A stretch of DNA of 64,000 nucleotides from Diphasiastrum complanatum (taxonomy: Eukaryota; Streptophyta; Lycopodiopsida; Lycopodiales; Lycopodiaceae): NCBI GenBank assembly GCA_029204225.1, contig CM055112.1:30787088-30851087 (forward strand), in the 5' to 3' direction. Shown here piece after piece: positions 1-10,556 of this stretch; position 1 is the stretch's first letter, and every line of letters begins with the position of its first letter. The notes beneath the pieces are model-generated. The model did no database searches. It was not told where the DNA came from and saw only the letters and a list, made by a program, of their open reading frames with translations. The position numbers were made by a program, and so were the translations under genes.

Positions 1-206
1 TAAAATACTATGCTTCTTAAGCTAAGAAGAAAATAACAAAAACTTGACAATTGAATCGACTAAAACGATAATCTTGTTTGATTTGATATTAGCTTTGATC
101 TACTAGGACTAATTGACATTGTCTATTTTATTTTGCACAATGTTCACGATCAGTATTCACAATATTCTCAATCAGTATTTACAACATTCATGATGAAAAT
201 GTCAAA

Positions 207-311
207 ATCTCAGTTTCTCATTATCTCAGTTTCTCAGTTTTCTAAAAACCCCAATTTCTCATAATCTCAGTTTTTCAGTTTCTCAAAATCTCAGTTTCTC
301 AATTTTTCAAT
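207..311. repeat. Degenerate TCTCAGTTTCTCA minisatellite
   Basis: Short tandem copies of a TCTCAGTTT / TTCTCA motif run for about 100 bp in otherwise AT-rich DNA. Copies vary in length. No coding potential is seen around them, and nothing else recognisable lies in positions 1-1100. Confidence 0.6.
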
Positions 312-1099
312 ATCCGCAATTTTAATGATCACAAACTATCAATAAAGCAATCTTCAGGACACATCTCTGAAAATTTGATCATTTTTTAATCCAATATGGA
401 AGACATTGTCTATATGTCCTGCAAAACAAAACACAATCGCAAAATTATAATTTGATAAAGATCAGTTCTTATTGGTGAAAATTTATTGATGAATTATATC
501 TGTCACACAGAGTTTATTTATTTATTTTATTATTGTAGCTTTTTCCAATACATGTTTGCCCATTGTGTGAAACCAAATATGCTGCTTAGGATTAGAATAA
601 AATTAATATGTATGAAAACCTTGTAAAGATGGGCCTTATTAAGATTGATCATGAATCTTAAAGTCTATAAAAAAGTATAAAAAATCATTTTCCAAAAACT
701 TCAGTGATTTACATCTTTTGGGAAAAAAGGTCATTGTAGTTGAGATGTGGCTACTGATGAAACATCAGATGGGAGTAATCCACTAAAAGATTAGATGGAC
801 GCGAATCAAAATCCCAAGAGAGTAAAGACCTAGTTCTTGGACAGTTATTTAGAAACCATGTCGCTTAAACCTTTTATGATTTTTCTGATTGTTGGTGGGT
901 TTCACCATCAATGAGATTTTAATACATGAGTAGTCGGTGCTACCATGGTTTGTAATCCTCAAGCGGGATGCATTGAAAGTTAGGAAAAACTGATGAATCC
1001 AGGAAATCCTTGCATGACCATGTTGTAATAGAAAGAGTTCGCAATTCAGGAGACAAGTAGTCTGAAAATTAATACTTAGAATTTTCTTCAAACAGGAAC

Positions 1100-1345
1100 A
1101 CAGATCATGCTATACAGTAACACAGACAGAAAACACTCTCCACAACAAGCTCACATAGCAACTGTATTTCTCAAAATGAAATTATATTGTACATATAGTT
1201 GTTCACTCAGGCAACCCATGCATAACCAAGGTTGCCGTTGCGGGACGCGTGTCCCGTCGACTTGCCTCGTGGCAAGGCCAACTGATCCTTATCAACTGAT
1301 AGGACCCATAGTACAGTAGCACAGTGATTCTACTTTAATTCTAAC
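1100..1345 (-). mobile_element. Probable 3' LTR of the first copia element (outer end unresolved)
   Basis: Read on the minus strand, the RNase H frame of the copia element ends, a purine-rich tract (AAGGGAGAGAG, 1346-1357) follows, and then comes sequence starting GTTAGAATT. That is the expected order of polypurine tract and 3' LTR. The block shares a TATATGTACAAT stretch and general layout with the LTR at 3863-4326. The outer LTR end, probably between 850 and 1100, could not be fixed. Confidence 0.45.
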
Positions 1346-1400
1346 TCTCTCCCTTAAAGTAGAGTCTACTTTTTGTACACTCATATACATTGCTTTAATG

Positions 1401-2138
1401 TCAACAAACTTTAAGTACAAAAAGCTTTGATCTAAACTTATCAAACTTTTCTCCAACAAGTGGCTTATTGAAAATATTAGCTACTTGTTCTTTTGTACTA
1501 CAATGAACAACATGAATTTCACGACTCAGCAGCCTCTCACGTATAAAGTGATACTGAATCTCAATGTGTTTATTTCTCGCATGAAACACTAGATTCTTTG
1601 CTAGTTGAATGCCACTCTGACTGTCGCTATGTAATGTCATGGGATTTTTCTGTTTCATGCCAAATTCTTCTAAGATTTGTCTCAACCATATAGCTTCCTG
1701 TGCTGCACTACACATTGCCTTATGCTCTGCTTCTGTGGTGGATAGAGCAATTGTACTTTGCTTCTTACTAGACCAGGAAAAGCAACTACCACAAAACTGG
1801 AATACATACCCTGTGGTGGATCTACGATCATCATAGTCACCTCCCCAATCCGCATCCACATAGCCACACAACTCAGGTAAACCATCATGCTTTCTGTAAA
1901 TCAAGCCATAATCTGAAGTGCCTTTCACATAACACAATATGCGTTTAGCTATCTTCCAATGTGTTTCCGTAGGTACTGCCATAAACTGACTTACAATGCC
2001 AACAACATAGTATATATCTGGTCTAGTCGTGGTAAGGTAAATCAAGCTCCCTACTAATTGCCTATACAGCATAGCATCAAATGACTGTGACTCATCAAGC
2101 TTAGAAAGCTTTTTACCTGGTTCAATAGGAGTATTCAC
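1401..2138 (-). pseudogene. Ty1/copia RNase H and RT C-terminus
   Basis: This is the C-terminal part of a copia Pol protein. The start gives the RT-RNase H connection (STPIEPGKKL-like, LVGSLIYLTTTRPD). RNase H follows: YVDADWGGDYDDRRSTTGY, then WSSKKQSTIALSTTEAE and the HIEIQYHFIRE / KPL end typical of copia. RNase H would degrade the RNA strand of the RNA-DNA hybrid in the virus-like particle. The frame is offset by one base from the RT frame (2144-2881), with stops in between, so this copy has a frameshift at about 2140. The frame ends 45-55 bp before the polypurine tract. Confidence 0.9.
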
Positions 2139-2143
2139 TACTT

Positions 2144-2881
2144 TTAATCCTGCAACCTAAACCTGTGCAACAATTCTTTGACATACTTCACCTGTGTTAA
2201 ACCCACTTCGTGTCCTTTTTGCCACACCTCTACTCCAAGGCAATAATGCATCAGGCTGAGATCTGTCATCTCGAATTGTTCCATGAGGTCTTTCTTGATC
2301 ATGTCTATCATCTCTTGATTATTTCCAGTAATAATCAAGTCATCAACATAAAGAGCAATCAAAGCAACCATACCATCAAAGCATAAGACATATAGATTTG
2401 GATCAGAATGTGTTCTCACCATCCCCTTTGAATGAAAGTAGGCATCAACCCTACTATACCACGCACGTGGTGCCTGTTTAAGACCATAAAGCACTTTCTT
2501 CAAGCGACATACTTTATTCTCCTGTCCCTTCACTACAAAGCCTTTAGGTTGATCCATGAACACCTCTTCTTCTAACTCACCATTTAGAAAAGCAGATGTC
2601 ACATCCATTTGATGCAAAGGCCAACCAAAATGTGAAGCTAAAGCAACAAGTAGACGTAGAGTATTCCACTTACATACTGGTGCAAAGGTCTCCTCATAGT
2701 GTATGCCTTTACTTTGTGCATACCCTTTAATCACCAATCTTGCCTTGTGCTTTGCTATACTTCCATCTGCATGGTACTTAGTCCTGTATACCCATTTGCA
2801 ACCAATGGGTTTCTTGCCAACTGGTCGTTCTACTAAGTCCCATGTCCTATGCTTAGCAATTGACTCCATCTCCTCTCCCAT
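2144..2881 (-). pseudogene. Ty1/copia reverse transcriptase
   Basis: The frame has the full motif order of a copia reverse transcriptase: WVYRTKYHADGSI, KARLVIKGYAQ, ETFAPVCKWNTLRLLVALA, QMDVTSAFLNGELEEEVFM, QPKGFV, LKKVLYGLKQAPRAWY and the catalytic ALYVDDLIITG. The YVDD box is intact, so this domain itself could once have been active. It would copy element RNA into cDNA. Its upstream end overlaps the integrase-side frame in another phase, so a second frameshift lies near 2860-2900. Orientation and order (integrase, RT, RNase H) identify Ty1/copia rather than Ty3/gypsy. Confidence 0.92.
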
Positions 2882-3862
2882 GGCCTTGACCCAAATGTCA
2901 TTATCCTTCGCTTCACCATAAGTCGAAGGTTCTTTGCTTTGAATAATGCTAGATAAGAGAGCATAATTTGCTTCATACCTTTCAGGTTGTGTCTTCTCTC
3001 TTGTTGATCTTCATAGCTCTCCCTGGCTAGATGATCCTGGAAAGTCATCCATGTCGCGGCTCTCCAACAATCTCTCAAACCATTAGGGAGCTTCCTGTCA
3101 GGTGATCGGCTTCCTGGTGAAAATGTATTCCACGGTACATCCTTCTCCTTGCGTTTGTCACCTGCAACTTTAATCCTTCTTGCACCAAAAGGTTTGTCTT
3201 TATCTCTCCAACCTGTCTCTTGAGGTTGAGTAGTAGTATCTTGAGATGTATCCTCATATTCATCACTTGGAAGGTCAATGAATGGATCATCATCAAAAGG
3301 TATCCTTACTATACCATCTTTCCCACTAGATGTATCTATCTTCTCAGCATCCTCGTCTTCATACCTCTTGGATTCATCAAAGATAACATCAGGGCTTACA
3401 TGGATTTTGTTTTCCACTGGATCAAAACATATATAGCCCTTCACACGATCATCATATCCTAGGAATATACACTTGATAGCTTTTACATCAAGTTTACGTC
3501 TCTCTTCCCTAGGAATGTGTACAAAGGCTTTACATCCAAAGCTTCACAAGTAGTTCACCTTTGGCTTCTTCTTTGTGAATGCTTCCTCAGGTGTTATCTT
3601 TGGTATGGCAATGGTAGGACTTCTATTTTGAAGATAGACTGCCGTACTGCATGCTTCTGACCAAAAATCTTTTAGTAGTTTCATCTCAGCTAGCATAGAT
3701 CTGGCACTTTCCACAATCGTACGATTCTTGCGCTCAGCTACACCATTGAGAGCATGAGTATGAGCTTGCGTAAATTGTCTTTTGATCCCACATTGATCAC
3801 AAAGATCATTGAAGTCATTAGACTTGTACTCACCTCCACTATTTGATCTTAGGACTTTGATC
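2833..3862 (-). pseudogene. Ty1/copia integrase C-terminal half, broken
   Basis: Reading from 3862 downwards: KVLRSNSGGEY, then the third catalytic region with HALNGVAERKNRTIVE (Glu present), FWSEACSTAVYLQNRSP, then SFGCKAFVHIPREERRKLD, FLGYDD and KGYICFDP. This is the copia integrase core and its GKGY C-terminus. In the family the first motif is normally RSDNGGE; here the catalytic Asp reads Asn. A TGA at 3544-3546 interrupts the frame just before SFGC. The zinc-binding N-terminus, first catalytic Asp, protease and gag are missing: homology stops at about 3862, where another LTR begins. Confidence 0.85.
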
Positions 3863-4326
3863 TAGTTAGAAATCAGAGTTAATCTGATATACATTTTATG
3901 TGAGCTCTAAATGTGATATTGTAATTAGTGTACAGTTAATTAGATTTGTTGTATTCAGTTGTGTTCGGGACGTGACCCGTTAGGATATATTGATCGGGCA
4001 CTGATCCCGTAGACGACTACTTGGGTTAGCCGGATAGCGACACGTAGGAAGAAATTAGCCTGTACAGTGATTTTGAGTTCATTATGCTATACTCAGGGGC
4101 ATGTCTAGGGTTTGTCAGTATATGTGGATATTGGTCCTAACTCTAGTTTGGCAGGTGGTAGGCCAGTTTAGTGACACCTGTTGAGCCCATGCAGTTTGGG
4201 GCTTTGCTATATGTACAATGTTTTTTCATAATAGACTTAACTTTTGTTGTGCCATTTTTGAGAGCTTGTGAGGAGTGGCTATGGTGATTGTGTGATGTGA
4301 TCTGCATACTGCACTAGATCCTAACA
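3863..4326 (+). mobile_element. Copia-type LTR inserted in the integrase of the first copia element
   Basis: A 464-bp block begins GTTAGAAATC (3865), directly where integrase homology of the minus-strand copia ends, and finishes CCTAACA at 4326. A consensus TGTTAG...CTAACA would make a good pair of LTR ends; here the first bases are degraded. It is followed at the expected distance by a primer-binding site, so it is a 5' LTR in plus orientation. It shares TATATGTACAAT with the block at 1100-1345, so it may be a relative of that LTR. Confidence 0.65.
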
Positions 4327-4337
4327 GAATTTCAACT

Positions 4338-4349
4338 TGGTGTCAGAGC
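4338..4349 (+). promoter_or_regulatory. Primer-binding site, initiator-Met tRNA type
   Basis: TGGTGTCAGAGC differs by one base from the standard plant retrotransposon site TGGTATCAGAGC and is preceded by TTTCAACT, a common copia spacer. It would prime minus-strand cDNA synthesis. Confidence 0.75.
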
Positions 4350-5820
4350 GTCAGGGTGATGCAGGTATGCACGATCCGGTGGAGCTATGGGATAGCGTCT
4401 TTCACCAGGAAAAATAGCACTCGGAGCGTCTCAGGAGAGAGGACTCCATACGGGGTATCGGCAGTCCGGATGGCATGAGACAACAAAGTTCCTTTGATCG
4501 GAGCTTCGGGGAAGATCAGAACGATCGTCGTAGGTGGATTCCAGGGAGAATTCACGAAGAAACTTGCAGTTTCGGTGGTTTCGGGGAAATCATCGATGTT
4601 GTCTACGATATTCACTATGTGGACAACCGTTTGGTGCAACGGGGCTTGCATGGCTATGCATAGAGCAGTGACAGAGAGCCATGGCCATTTACAGGGGCAG
4701 ATTGGGTGGAAATATGAGAGAATTGCGGAATTTTCAGATTATATGAGCTATTGCTTCAAGCTTTCTCAGAAAAGCGGACTGTTAGCGGGCAATTGAACAC
4801 CAATCGAAGAGCCATATCTACTACTACTACTACTATAAATATTGTTTTGGATTTTCTTGCTTTTAAAAAAGTATCCATCCATGCATTTGTTTTGCTTTTG
4901 GTTATGCTCATGGAACAATGCATGAATCCATAATAATTTATAACCAAATTAAATTTTGCTTTTGATTATTTCTGCACTTCAATGATCTGCATGGTTTGCA
5001 TGCTGAATTTTTGCATGCCAACTGATCCATGTTCTATTTAGATCGTTAACAAAATAGCCATGCATAACAAAGGCCCTTAACAAAAGAGAGGTCCAAAGCT
5101 AAGAAGAATCTATCGAGGCAAGCTTTGATCATTCATAGTGCTGTCCAATATCAGTTCCAACGCGCGTGAATAGCTTCACTGAGAGACACATCCAGTATGC
5201 GCTCGTCGATTTGCTATTGAAGGAAAAAAAAGGTTGTTGAAATCTGTCGAAATTATGAAGAAAGCATATCAAAATTGGTCTGATTTTAAAGTTTGGGCTC
5301 TCATCACCAGCATATCTTTAATGTTAACTTTTTAAATAACTCCATTGACCAACCTCACCACATAGTCTTGCCTTTGCAAGGCAAGGCCAAAAAGTTAAAA
5401 TAATTGACTTGAATCTTATGTTAGAATACTCCTCCTACTTGTAAAATTACATATTAAAATGACATAGTGGATTTGTTGTCCGTATTCCTCTTTTTAATCT
5501 ATCTTGACTTTGTGCAAAAAATTAACAAGCATAGATCTTCTAGAAAAATTTTATGCTTTAGTGTTAGCTTCAACTTGTAATCAATACAATACCCCTAAAT
5601 TTGTAGCTTCTAAGTATTGAAGTTCAGCTTTCAAAACAAAGCTAAATTGTATAACACAATTATATTATTGATTCCAGTTGCAGGTGTAGGTAATAAGGGC
5701 ATGGAAGGCACAACTAAAGTTTGTGAAGGTTCAAGTTCTCTTCTCTGGAATTTTAAAGAGAGACTTAAAACTAGAGTCGAATTGTCTATTTTACACTTTC
5801 TCTAAATTTGAAATTACAAG
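4350..5820. other. Retroelement leader then AT-rich spacer, no gene
   Basis: After the primer site about 450 bp of balanced-composition sequence may be the leader or a decayed gag of the copia element; two overlapping short open frames (4475-4663 and 4494-4796) match nothing I recognise. From 4800 to 5820 the DNA is AT-rich with a short ACT/TAC repeat near 4820-4840. No coding region is supported. Confidence 0.5.
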
Positions 5821-5821
5821 T

Positions 5822-6280
5822 TTCAGAGGCAGGCCAGCTTCTAGAGGTAGCCTCTGCCCACTGTTGGCAGAAACACGACCAATCAAACAATGACACAGAT
5901 CGGAGGTATCACTCTACCTCCTACATGTGGCTTAGTCCTAGAGTTATGGAGGCTACCACCAGATGCAACCGTCGGTGGCAGCCTCCCTCATGAGAGAGAG
6001 AGAGAGAGAGAGAGAATCTTTTTAAAATGTTCTCTTTTACTTTCTCTTACTAGGTGAAAAAAGTCAACCTTTAAATGCCAGGCAAAAATATGCCCAATCA
6101 AATGATGACACACAGGTCGGAGGTAGAGTGCTACCTCCGACAAGAGTGCTACCTCCGACACCTCCAATATGTGACCTGCCCCCACATTCCCCCACATTTT
6201 TGGAGGCAACCACCACAAGCAACCAGCGTGGCAGCCTGAGTAGAGGCAACCACGGTCCGTTCAGCATCACTCATGTGGCC

Positions 6281-6312
<32 letters not shown>
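5822..6312. repeat. Two diverged direct copies, each ending in a GA microsatellite
   Basis: Sequence at 5822-6014 is repeated in diverged form at about 6075-6312. Both copies have CCAATCAAA, then GATGACACA or CAATGACACA, TCGGAGGTA, GAGGC..CACCA and then a (GA)n tract (5992-6014 and 6283-6312). The repeats contain several GAGGTAG / CTACCTCC inverted words. Function unknown; a duplicated promoter-like block or a MITE remnant are possible. Confidence 0.6.
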
Positions 6313-6314
<2 letters not shown>

Positions 6315-6345
6315 GGCCTAGGTGTGTGTGTGTGTGAGAGAGAGA

Positions 6346-6379
<34 letters not shown>
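6283..6379. repeat. Compound (GA)n (GT)n (GA)n microsatellite
   Basis: GA, then GT (6321-6335), then GA repeats run to 6379. The following 200 bp are GC-richer and contain ACGTCTC, ACGTCAG and a CTCCCTCC tract (6561-6580), but no protein with family similarity is seen. Confidence 0.9.
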
Positions 6380-6384
<5 letters not shown>

Positions 6385-6389
6385 TGATA

Positions 6390-7094
6390 AATGTTGCGAA
6401 GATCAGTTGGCGAGTGTAGAGTTCCAGTGGAAGCAGCAGCAGTATTCGTCCTGTCTCACGTGAAGGCGTGGCATGCTCCTCCGCAGCTGGGCTTATTAGT
6501 TGCCACGTCTCTTGCACGTCAGGCACACGCGGCTCTCTCGTTTTCAGCTTCATCAATGGTACCTCTCCCTCCCTCCCTCTCTGTGCTTTTGGTATATCCA
6601 CATGGTCAAACCTGTGTCTCCTCCCAATAGTTAAATTGTGCATGATCGGCATATTTGACGAAGTTGGCTCACACGGTTTTGGATATTGGAGTTAAACTTG
6701 CTATCAGTGTTGTGGAAAGACCAATAAAGTCTTACATGTCACTTGTCGAAATTGGCATTTCACCAATTTATTCCAAAATCTGTAGGTTTGTGACCTCTGA
6801 AGAATGTGCTAATCTTGGTTATAAATCTTTATGTGAACTCTGTAAAATGAGCTAATCTTGGTTATGAATTCTAACTTTAAAAGTATCATTGTAGAATTTT
6901 ACTGCTAGAATTGAAGTATTCTGGGTTTTCTATAAGATTGGCATAAGTTTTTTTACCAGCACTGTTAAGTCTTTCATCTTCGTAATAAAGAATGGCATTG
7001 TTCCTAACTGCCATTGTGAGCTCGCATTTTTCTTTGTTTGCAAGTAAATTTTTGGCTGAAGCTGTTAAGGTGTCATTATAGCGTCATGCTCCAG
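6390..7094. other. Spacer without a supported gene
   Basis: Short frames at 6391-6630 and 6655-6855 have no recognisable family similarity. A 20-bp stretch around GAATGTGCTAATCTTGG is repeated at about 6800 and 6848, suggesting a small local duplication. Nothing else stands out. Confidence 0.4.
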
Positions 7095-7274
7095 CAGACA
7101 TGAGGGGGCCGGACGCGTCCACCCTGGACGCACCTTTTTTTTTAGTGTCTAAAAAAAAAAAGCATCCGGGGTGGACGCGTCCGGACCCAGATGCACCCCT
7201 GGCGCGTCCGCGTCCAAACGCGTCCCGCGTCTAGCGTCCGGATGCGCGTTCGCGTCCGGGTCCCGCTACCTTAG
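7095..7274 (+). mobile_element. GCGTCC-rich MITE, copy 1
   Basis: A 180-bp non-coding unit starts CAGACATGAGGG and ends GGGTCCCGCTACCTTAG. Its body is packed with GGACGCGTCC / GCGTCC words around a T-run and an A-run. The same two ends bracket the copies at 49140-49477 (inverted) and 49507-49758 and the 4.7-kb hAT element 49801-54528. The ends form only an imperfect inverted repeat (shared GGG.CC core). It is best read as a non-autonomous relative of that hAT element. Confidence 0.7.
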
Positions 7275-7320
7275 ATGGTGTTTTACAAACAAGCCGCGTG
7301 GCTTGTTTGTAAAACACCAT
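7275..7320. repeat. Perfect 21-bp foldback with a 4-nt loop
   Basis: Arms 7275-7295 and 7300-7320 are exact reverse complements separated by GCGT. The outermost base abuts the end of the GCGTCC MITE. The arm reads GGTGTTTTACAAACAAGCC inward, which resembles DNA-transposon terminal repeats, so it may be two element ends fused head to head. Confidence 0.95.
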
Positions 7321-7558
7321 TGAGCGGGTTTTCCTATTTCATATTCCATTTGTGAAGTTGTTCATACCTACAACTACGAAAACCTGCTTTTAATACCATA
7401 AAGCTTGTGCTTTGTGCATAGAGAACCAAGAGTAATGTTAAAAAAGCGAGAATGTGAAATGCTTCAAACATAAAGAATGTAAAAGAATGCTGTCTTTATA
7501 AGATAACATCAACAATAGGTATAGCAGAAGTAGGAGCAAATTTTCTAAAACATCATTA

Positions 7559-7680
7559 TGAAGAGCACAGACTTGCCCTTTTAAAAATGGAATGTGGGAG
7601 AACACATCCAGATATTTCCAAGTATCTTCATCAATAGGACGACTATCCCATTTTCAAAATCGAACAACTTTTCGATGGCG
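7559..7680 (-). pseudogene. Relic of a gypsy chromodomain
   Basis: The minus strand reads KWDSRPIDEDTWKYLDVF then SHIPFLKGQV, matching the end of the chromodomain seen intact at 20289-20816 (QWDGHPIEEATWEPIDVF, then HTPSLADQA). A stop lies just before KWD. Only about 40 codons survive and no other domain adjoins. In chromoviruses this domain is thought to tether integrase to modified histones. Confidence 0.7.
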
Positions 7681-7933
7681 ACTTTGTAAAACACTGAAGG
7701 TTGCTAATTATCTATCACACCTGCAACAACAACTGCACAACAACAAAGAGACTACAAGAGTATTCACATAAGAGCACACAAAATTCTTGAAGTAGCCACA
7801 CTCCTATCAACTGAATAACTACAAGTACAAAAGTGAAAGAGAATAGGACCAAGTCTCTAATTGCCCTGTGTAGGAAAATGGTGAGATCAGAGAATATCGA
7901 CTGATATCGGATCAGAGGAGCTCAAAAATAGAT

Positions 7934-7945
7934 GCTCTGATACCA
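7934..7945 (-). promoter_or_regulatory. Primer-binding site (minus strand)
   Basis: Read on the minus strand this is TGGTATCAGAGC, the exact initiator-Met tRNA site, placed directly after the CGACA end of the 812-bp LTR at 7946-8757. Confidence 0.85.
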
Positions 7946-8757
7946 TGTCGTAAAATTTGTGGGCAAATCGAACAGGATAGCAGCGGAAGTGGAGCAGATG
8001 GTAGATGGATCGGAAGTGCAACAATTACCAACAATAATCAAGATTATTCAATAGTAACAATGCGCAATAGACAATACAGTAGTGCTGACCAAAAACTTGC
8101 ACTTTGATTGAAGGGAAAAATGAGTACAAGGGCGTGGAGCAGCGCAAAACTGATGGCAAAAAAATGCTCTCGCTTGATGATCGCTGATTACAAAAACTTA
8201 ATCAACTGATAGCAACTTAGTCACTTTTTAACTAGAATATAGCCTACTGCGCATGTTAGATCTGCTGACGCTATACATTGATGATTGCATGTCAGTACTC
8301 AGTGCATTGGGAACATAAAATCTAACTGCTTAATTTACTGAAGCCATTATGCATTAGATGGCCGTCTTCTCTTAACTGTAAGTGTATGTACAAGTCAGGT
8401 GGACTGTCAGAGATGTACTTGAAGTCGTCTAACAGTTCATGGATTGATTATTCTCCTGATGAGGAAGTCAATAAGTCGGTTGATGATGAAGTCGGGCACT
8501 TCGATATGTCGGGCCCTTTGGGAACTTCGATGTGTTGGGCACTTCGGGCACTTCGGGAACTTCAATATGTCGGGCACTTCGGGCATTGATGACTTCGAAG
8601 TCGATGGAGTTGAGTTTTGACAAACCCCGAAGTGCGAAAATCCCAAAGGTGCGAGAACTGCGAAAATTGCGAAGGTCCAAAAAATGCGAAGTTGGACTAT
8701 GGCTAAGGTTTTTCAGGATGCTCATTACTTAGTGGATTTGAGCATCGAAATCCAACA
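7946..8757 (-). mobile_element. 812-bp copia LTR shared by two tandem element copies
   Basis: On the minus strand the LTR starts TGTTGGATTTCG after a polypurine tract (ATTAAGGGGGAG, 8758-8769) and ends CGACA directly before a perfect primer-binding site. So it is the 3' LTR of the copia fragment at 8765-9245 and at the same time the 5' LTR of a following copy, of which only a short leader may remain. This arrangement is typical of unequal recombination between element copies. A CTTCGGGCA minisatellite lies inside (8495-8605). Confidence 0.75.
8495..8605. repeat. CTTCGGGCA minisatellite inside the LTR
   Basis: Repeated words of the type GGGCACTTC and GGAACTTCGATATGTC occur about eight times in 110 bp within the U3/R part of the LTR. 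Confidence 0.75.
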
Positions 8758-8764
8758 CTCCCCC

Positions 8765-9245
8765 TTAATGTGGATCTTGAAAAACTTGGATCTTCAAATT
8801 TAGCATGTCGTTAAATCTGAGATGGTGCTCCTTTGATAGAGCTTTTGTGAAGTAATCTGCTGCCGGTAACTCTATCCTGCAGTAAAACAATGACACTTCC
8901 TTGCTTTGCACTTTTTCTCTAAGGTAATGATATCTGATTTTAATGTGTTTGCTCCGAGAGTAAAATCTCGGATTTAGAGAGAGTGCTATAGTGCTTTGAT
9001 TATCACAATAAATTGTCGTTGGATGTTCCTGAGCAAGGCCAATATTTGCAAGCAGGTTCCTTAGCCAAATTGCCTCCTTGGTAGCATTTGTGGCAACTAC
9101 ACAGTCTGATTCGGTTGAAGATAATGCTACTGAGATCTGCTTTCGGCTGTTCCATGAGATTGGGCCTTGATTCAATATGAATACAAATCCAGAAGTTGAT
9201 CTTCTGCTGTCGATATCTCCTGCCCAGTCTGCATCTGTATATCCT
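8765..9245 (-). pseudogene. Ty1/copia RNase H fragment
   Basis: From 9245 downwards: YTDADWAGDIDSRRSTSGF, ISWNSRKQISVALSSTESD, ATKEAIWLRNLLANIG, YCDNQSTIALSLNP, SRSKHIKIRYHYLREKV and DYFTKALSKEHH. This is the complete copia RNase H with its Asp residues. It ends at the polypurine tract of the LTR 7946-8757. RT, integrase and gag are absent: similarity stops at about 9245 and a dispersed repeat follows. It belongs to a different copia lineage from the element at 1401-3862. Confidence 0.9.
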
Positions 9246-9374
9246 TACATGATGGATTCTGAAATATGCTATCGCTCTCATGCGAACGAATCGCCGCATG
9301 ACAACTAGCTTCATCTCTTTGATGCTTGTGTGCTTGGATCTAGGGTTGAGGGTAGGATATGAAATGCCCACTAC
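9246..9374. repeat. Dispersed repeat, copy 1
   Basis: About 130 bp beginning GGATTCTGAAATATGCTATC and ending GAAATGCCCACTAC recur at 21751-21875 with small differences. Both contain CTTGGATCTAGGGTTGAGGG. It directly follows the end of copia RNase H homology here, so it may be an element edge. Confidence 0.8.
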
Positions 9375-9534
9375 AATTTTGGTATTGTTGTTAGGGAGCT
9401 ACGCCAATTTTTCATTTTCAGCATGTTTATGATGGTTAGCTTGCATTTAGGCATCTTGGTTTTGGCATGCTAAGGTTAGCTTTGCATTTTGAATGTGAGT
9501 TGTGAGAGTCATGTCCAAAAACGTTGACAAAAAG

Positions 9535-10165
9535 AGTGGGAATTGTATTTTCTATTTTTTAATTTTTCTGCCATTTTTAATTCAATTTTCGCCCAACTCT
9601 CTGTTCTCTGTAATTTGATCTGAATAGGTAGGATTGTAGAGAATTGAAAGGGCTTTCTAGCCATATAATTTTTTTTTTGGATTCCGTTCAGTATTGAGCA
9701 AGTTACAAATTTTTGAAGTTGGCAATAAAATTCTATAAACTTGTCAAAAACCAGACATTTTCTGTTTTTTTATTTTATTTTTTTGCTCTTTTTTATTCAA
9801 TTTCCGCCCAAGTTTCTATTCTCTGTAATTTGATCTGAATAGGTAGGATTGTAAAGCATTGAAAGGGCTTTCTAGCCATATAATTTTCTTTGGATTTTGT
9901 TCAGTATTGAGCAAGTTACAGATTCTGGAAGTTGGCAAAACAATTCTGTAAACTTGTCAAAACCAGAATTCGAGATTTTTTAATTTTTCTGCCTGTTGAT
10001 TCATTTTTCGCCCAACCTTCTGATCTCTATAATTCGATCTGAATAGCTAGAGTTGTAGAGCACTGAAAGGGATTTCTGGGGAGAATTTTTTTCTCATTTC
10101 GTTACGTATTGAGGAAGTTAAATTTTTTTGAAATGTCAAAAAAAAGAAATTCTGTAACCTTGTCA
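9535..10165. repeat. Three ~210-bp tandem repeats
   Basis: The unit contains CTGTAATTTGATCTGAATAGG, a GAAAGGGCTTTCTAG word, CAGTATTGAGCAAGTTAC and AACTTGTCAAAAACCAG. Copies start near 9595, 9815 and 10020; the third is the most diverged. A leader repeat of a retroelement whose LTR begins at 10388 is one explanation, since it lies just upstream in the same orientation. Confidence 0.8.
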
Positions 10166-10387
10166 TTAGCTTCAACAATGTTATTGCTAGCAGTTGCACC
10201 TATCTACAAGGATCAAAATCAACAAGCATTATCTTGGGATCTTTTTTTGGATAGTGTCGACTACGCATTTGTCAATGAACAAGGTTATCATGAATGGCCA
10301 CTGAACCCATATGGCTATCATTGAAAATTTGCAGTCAAGCGTCGAGGTTGGTGTCATGGGACCGCCACCAGTTTTGGTGGGAGATAC

Positions 10388-10556
10388 TGTTGGAGGGTTT
10401 GTGGATATCGAGGCAACGCTAACCATAATTAATAAGTGAGAGGGATTTGGCACGCTGCTTGTGTAAGTTCAACCCGATGATCACGTAATTATTTGATTAG
10501 TTAGAAGTCAATAAAAGGAATTTAGGCCTTTTTGCGGGACTTTTAATGTCGCAGGG
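10388..10556 (+). mobile_element. Probable LTR start, split by element A
   Basis: TTTTGGTGGGAGATAC (10372-10387) resembles a polypurine tract and is followed by TGTTGGAGGG, a standard LTR start. The block runs into the CAGGG target duplication of element A, and would resume at 21281. The distal LTR end was not found, so this is tentative. Confidence 0.4.

Noticed and set aside
3220-3462. Open frames on the plus strand across the first copia element
   Set aside because: They are shadows of the minus-strand integrase frame; composition and motifs support only the minus strand.
7095-7274. GCGTCC repeats as a CRISPR-like array
   Set aside because: Words are irregularly spaced, palindromic and without unique spacers; a plant MITE explains them.
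8437-8725. Short Pro/Ser frames over the CTTCGGGCA minisatellite
   Set aside because: They lie inside an LTR and reflect the tandem repeat.
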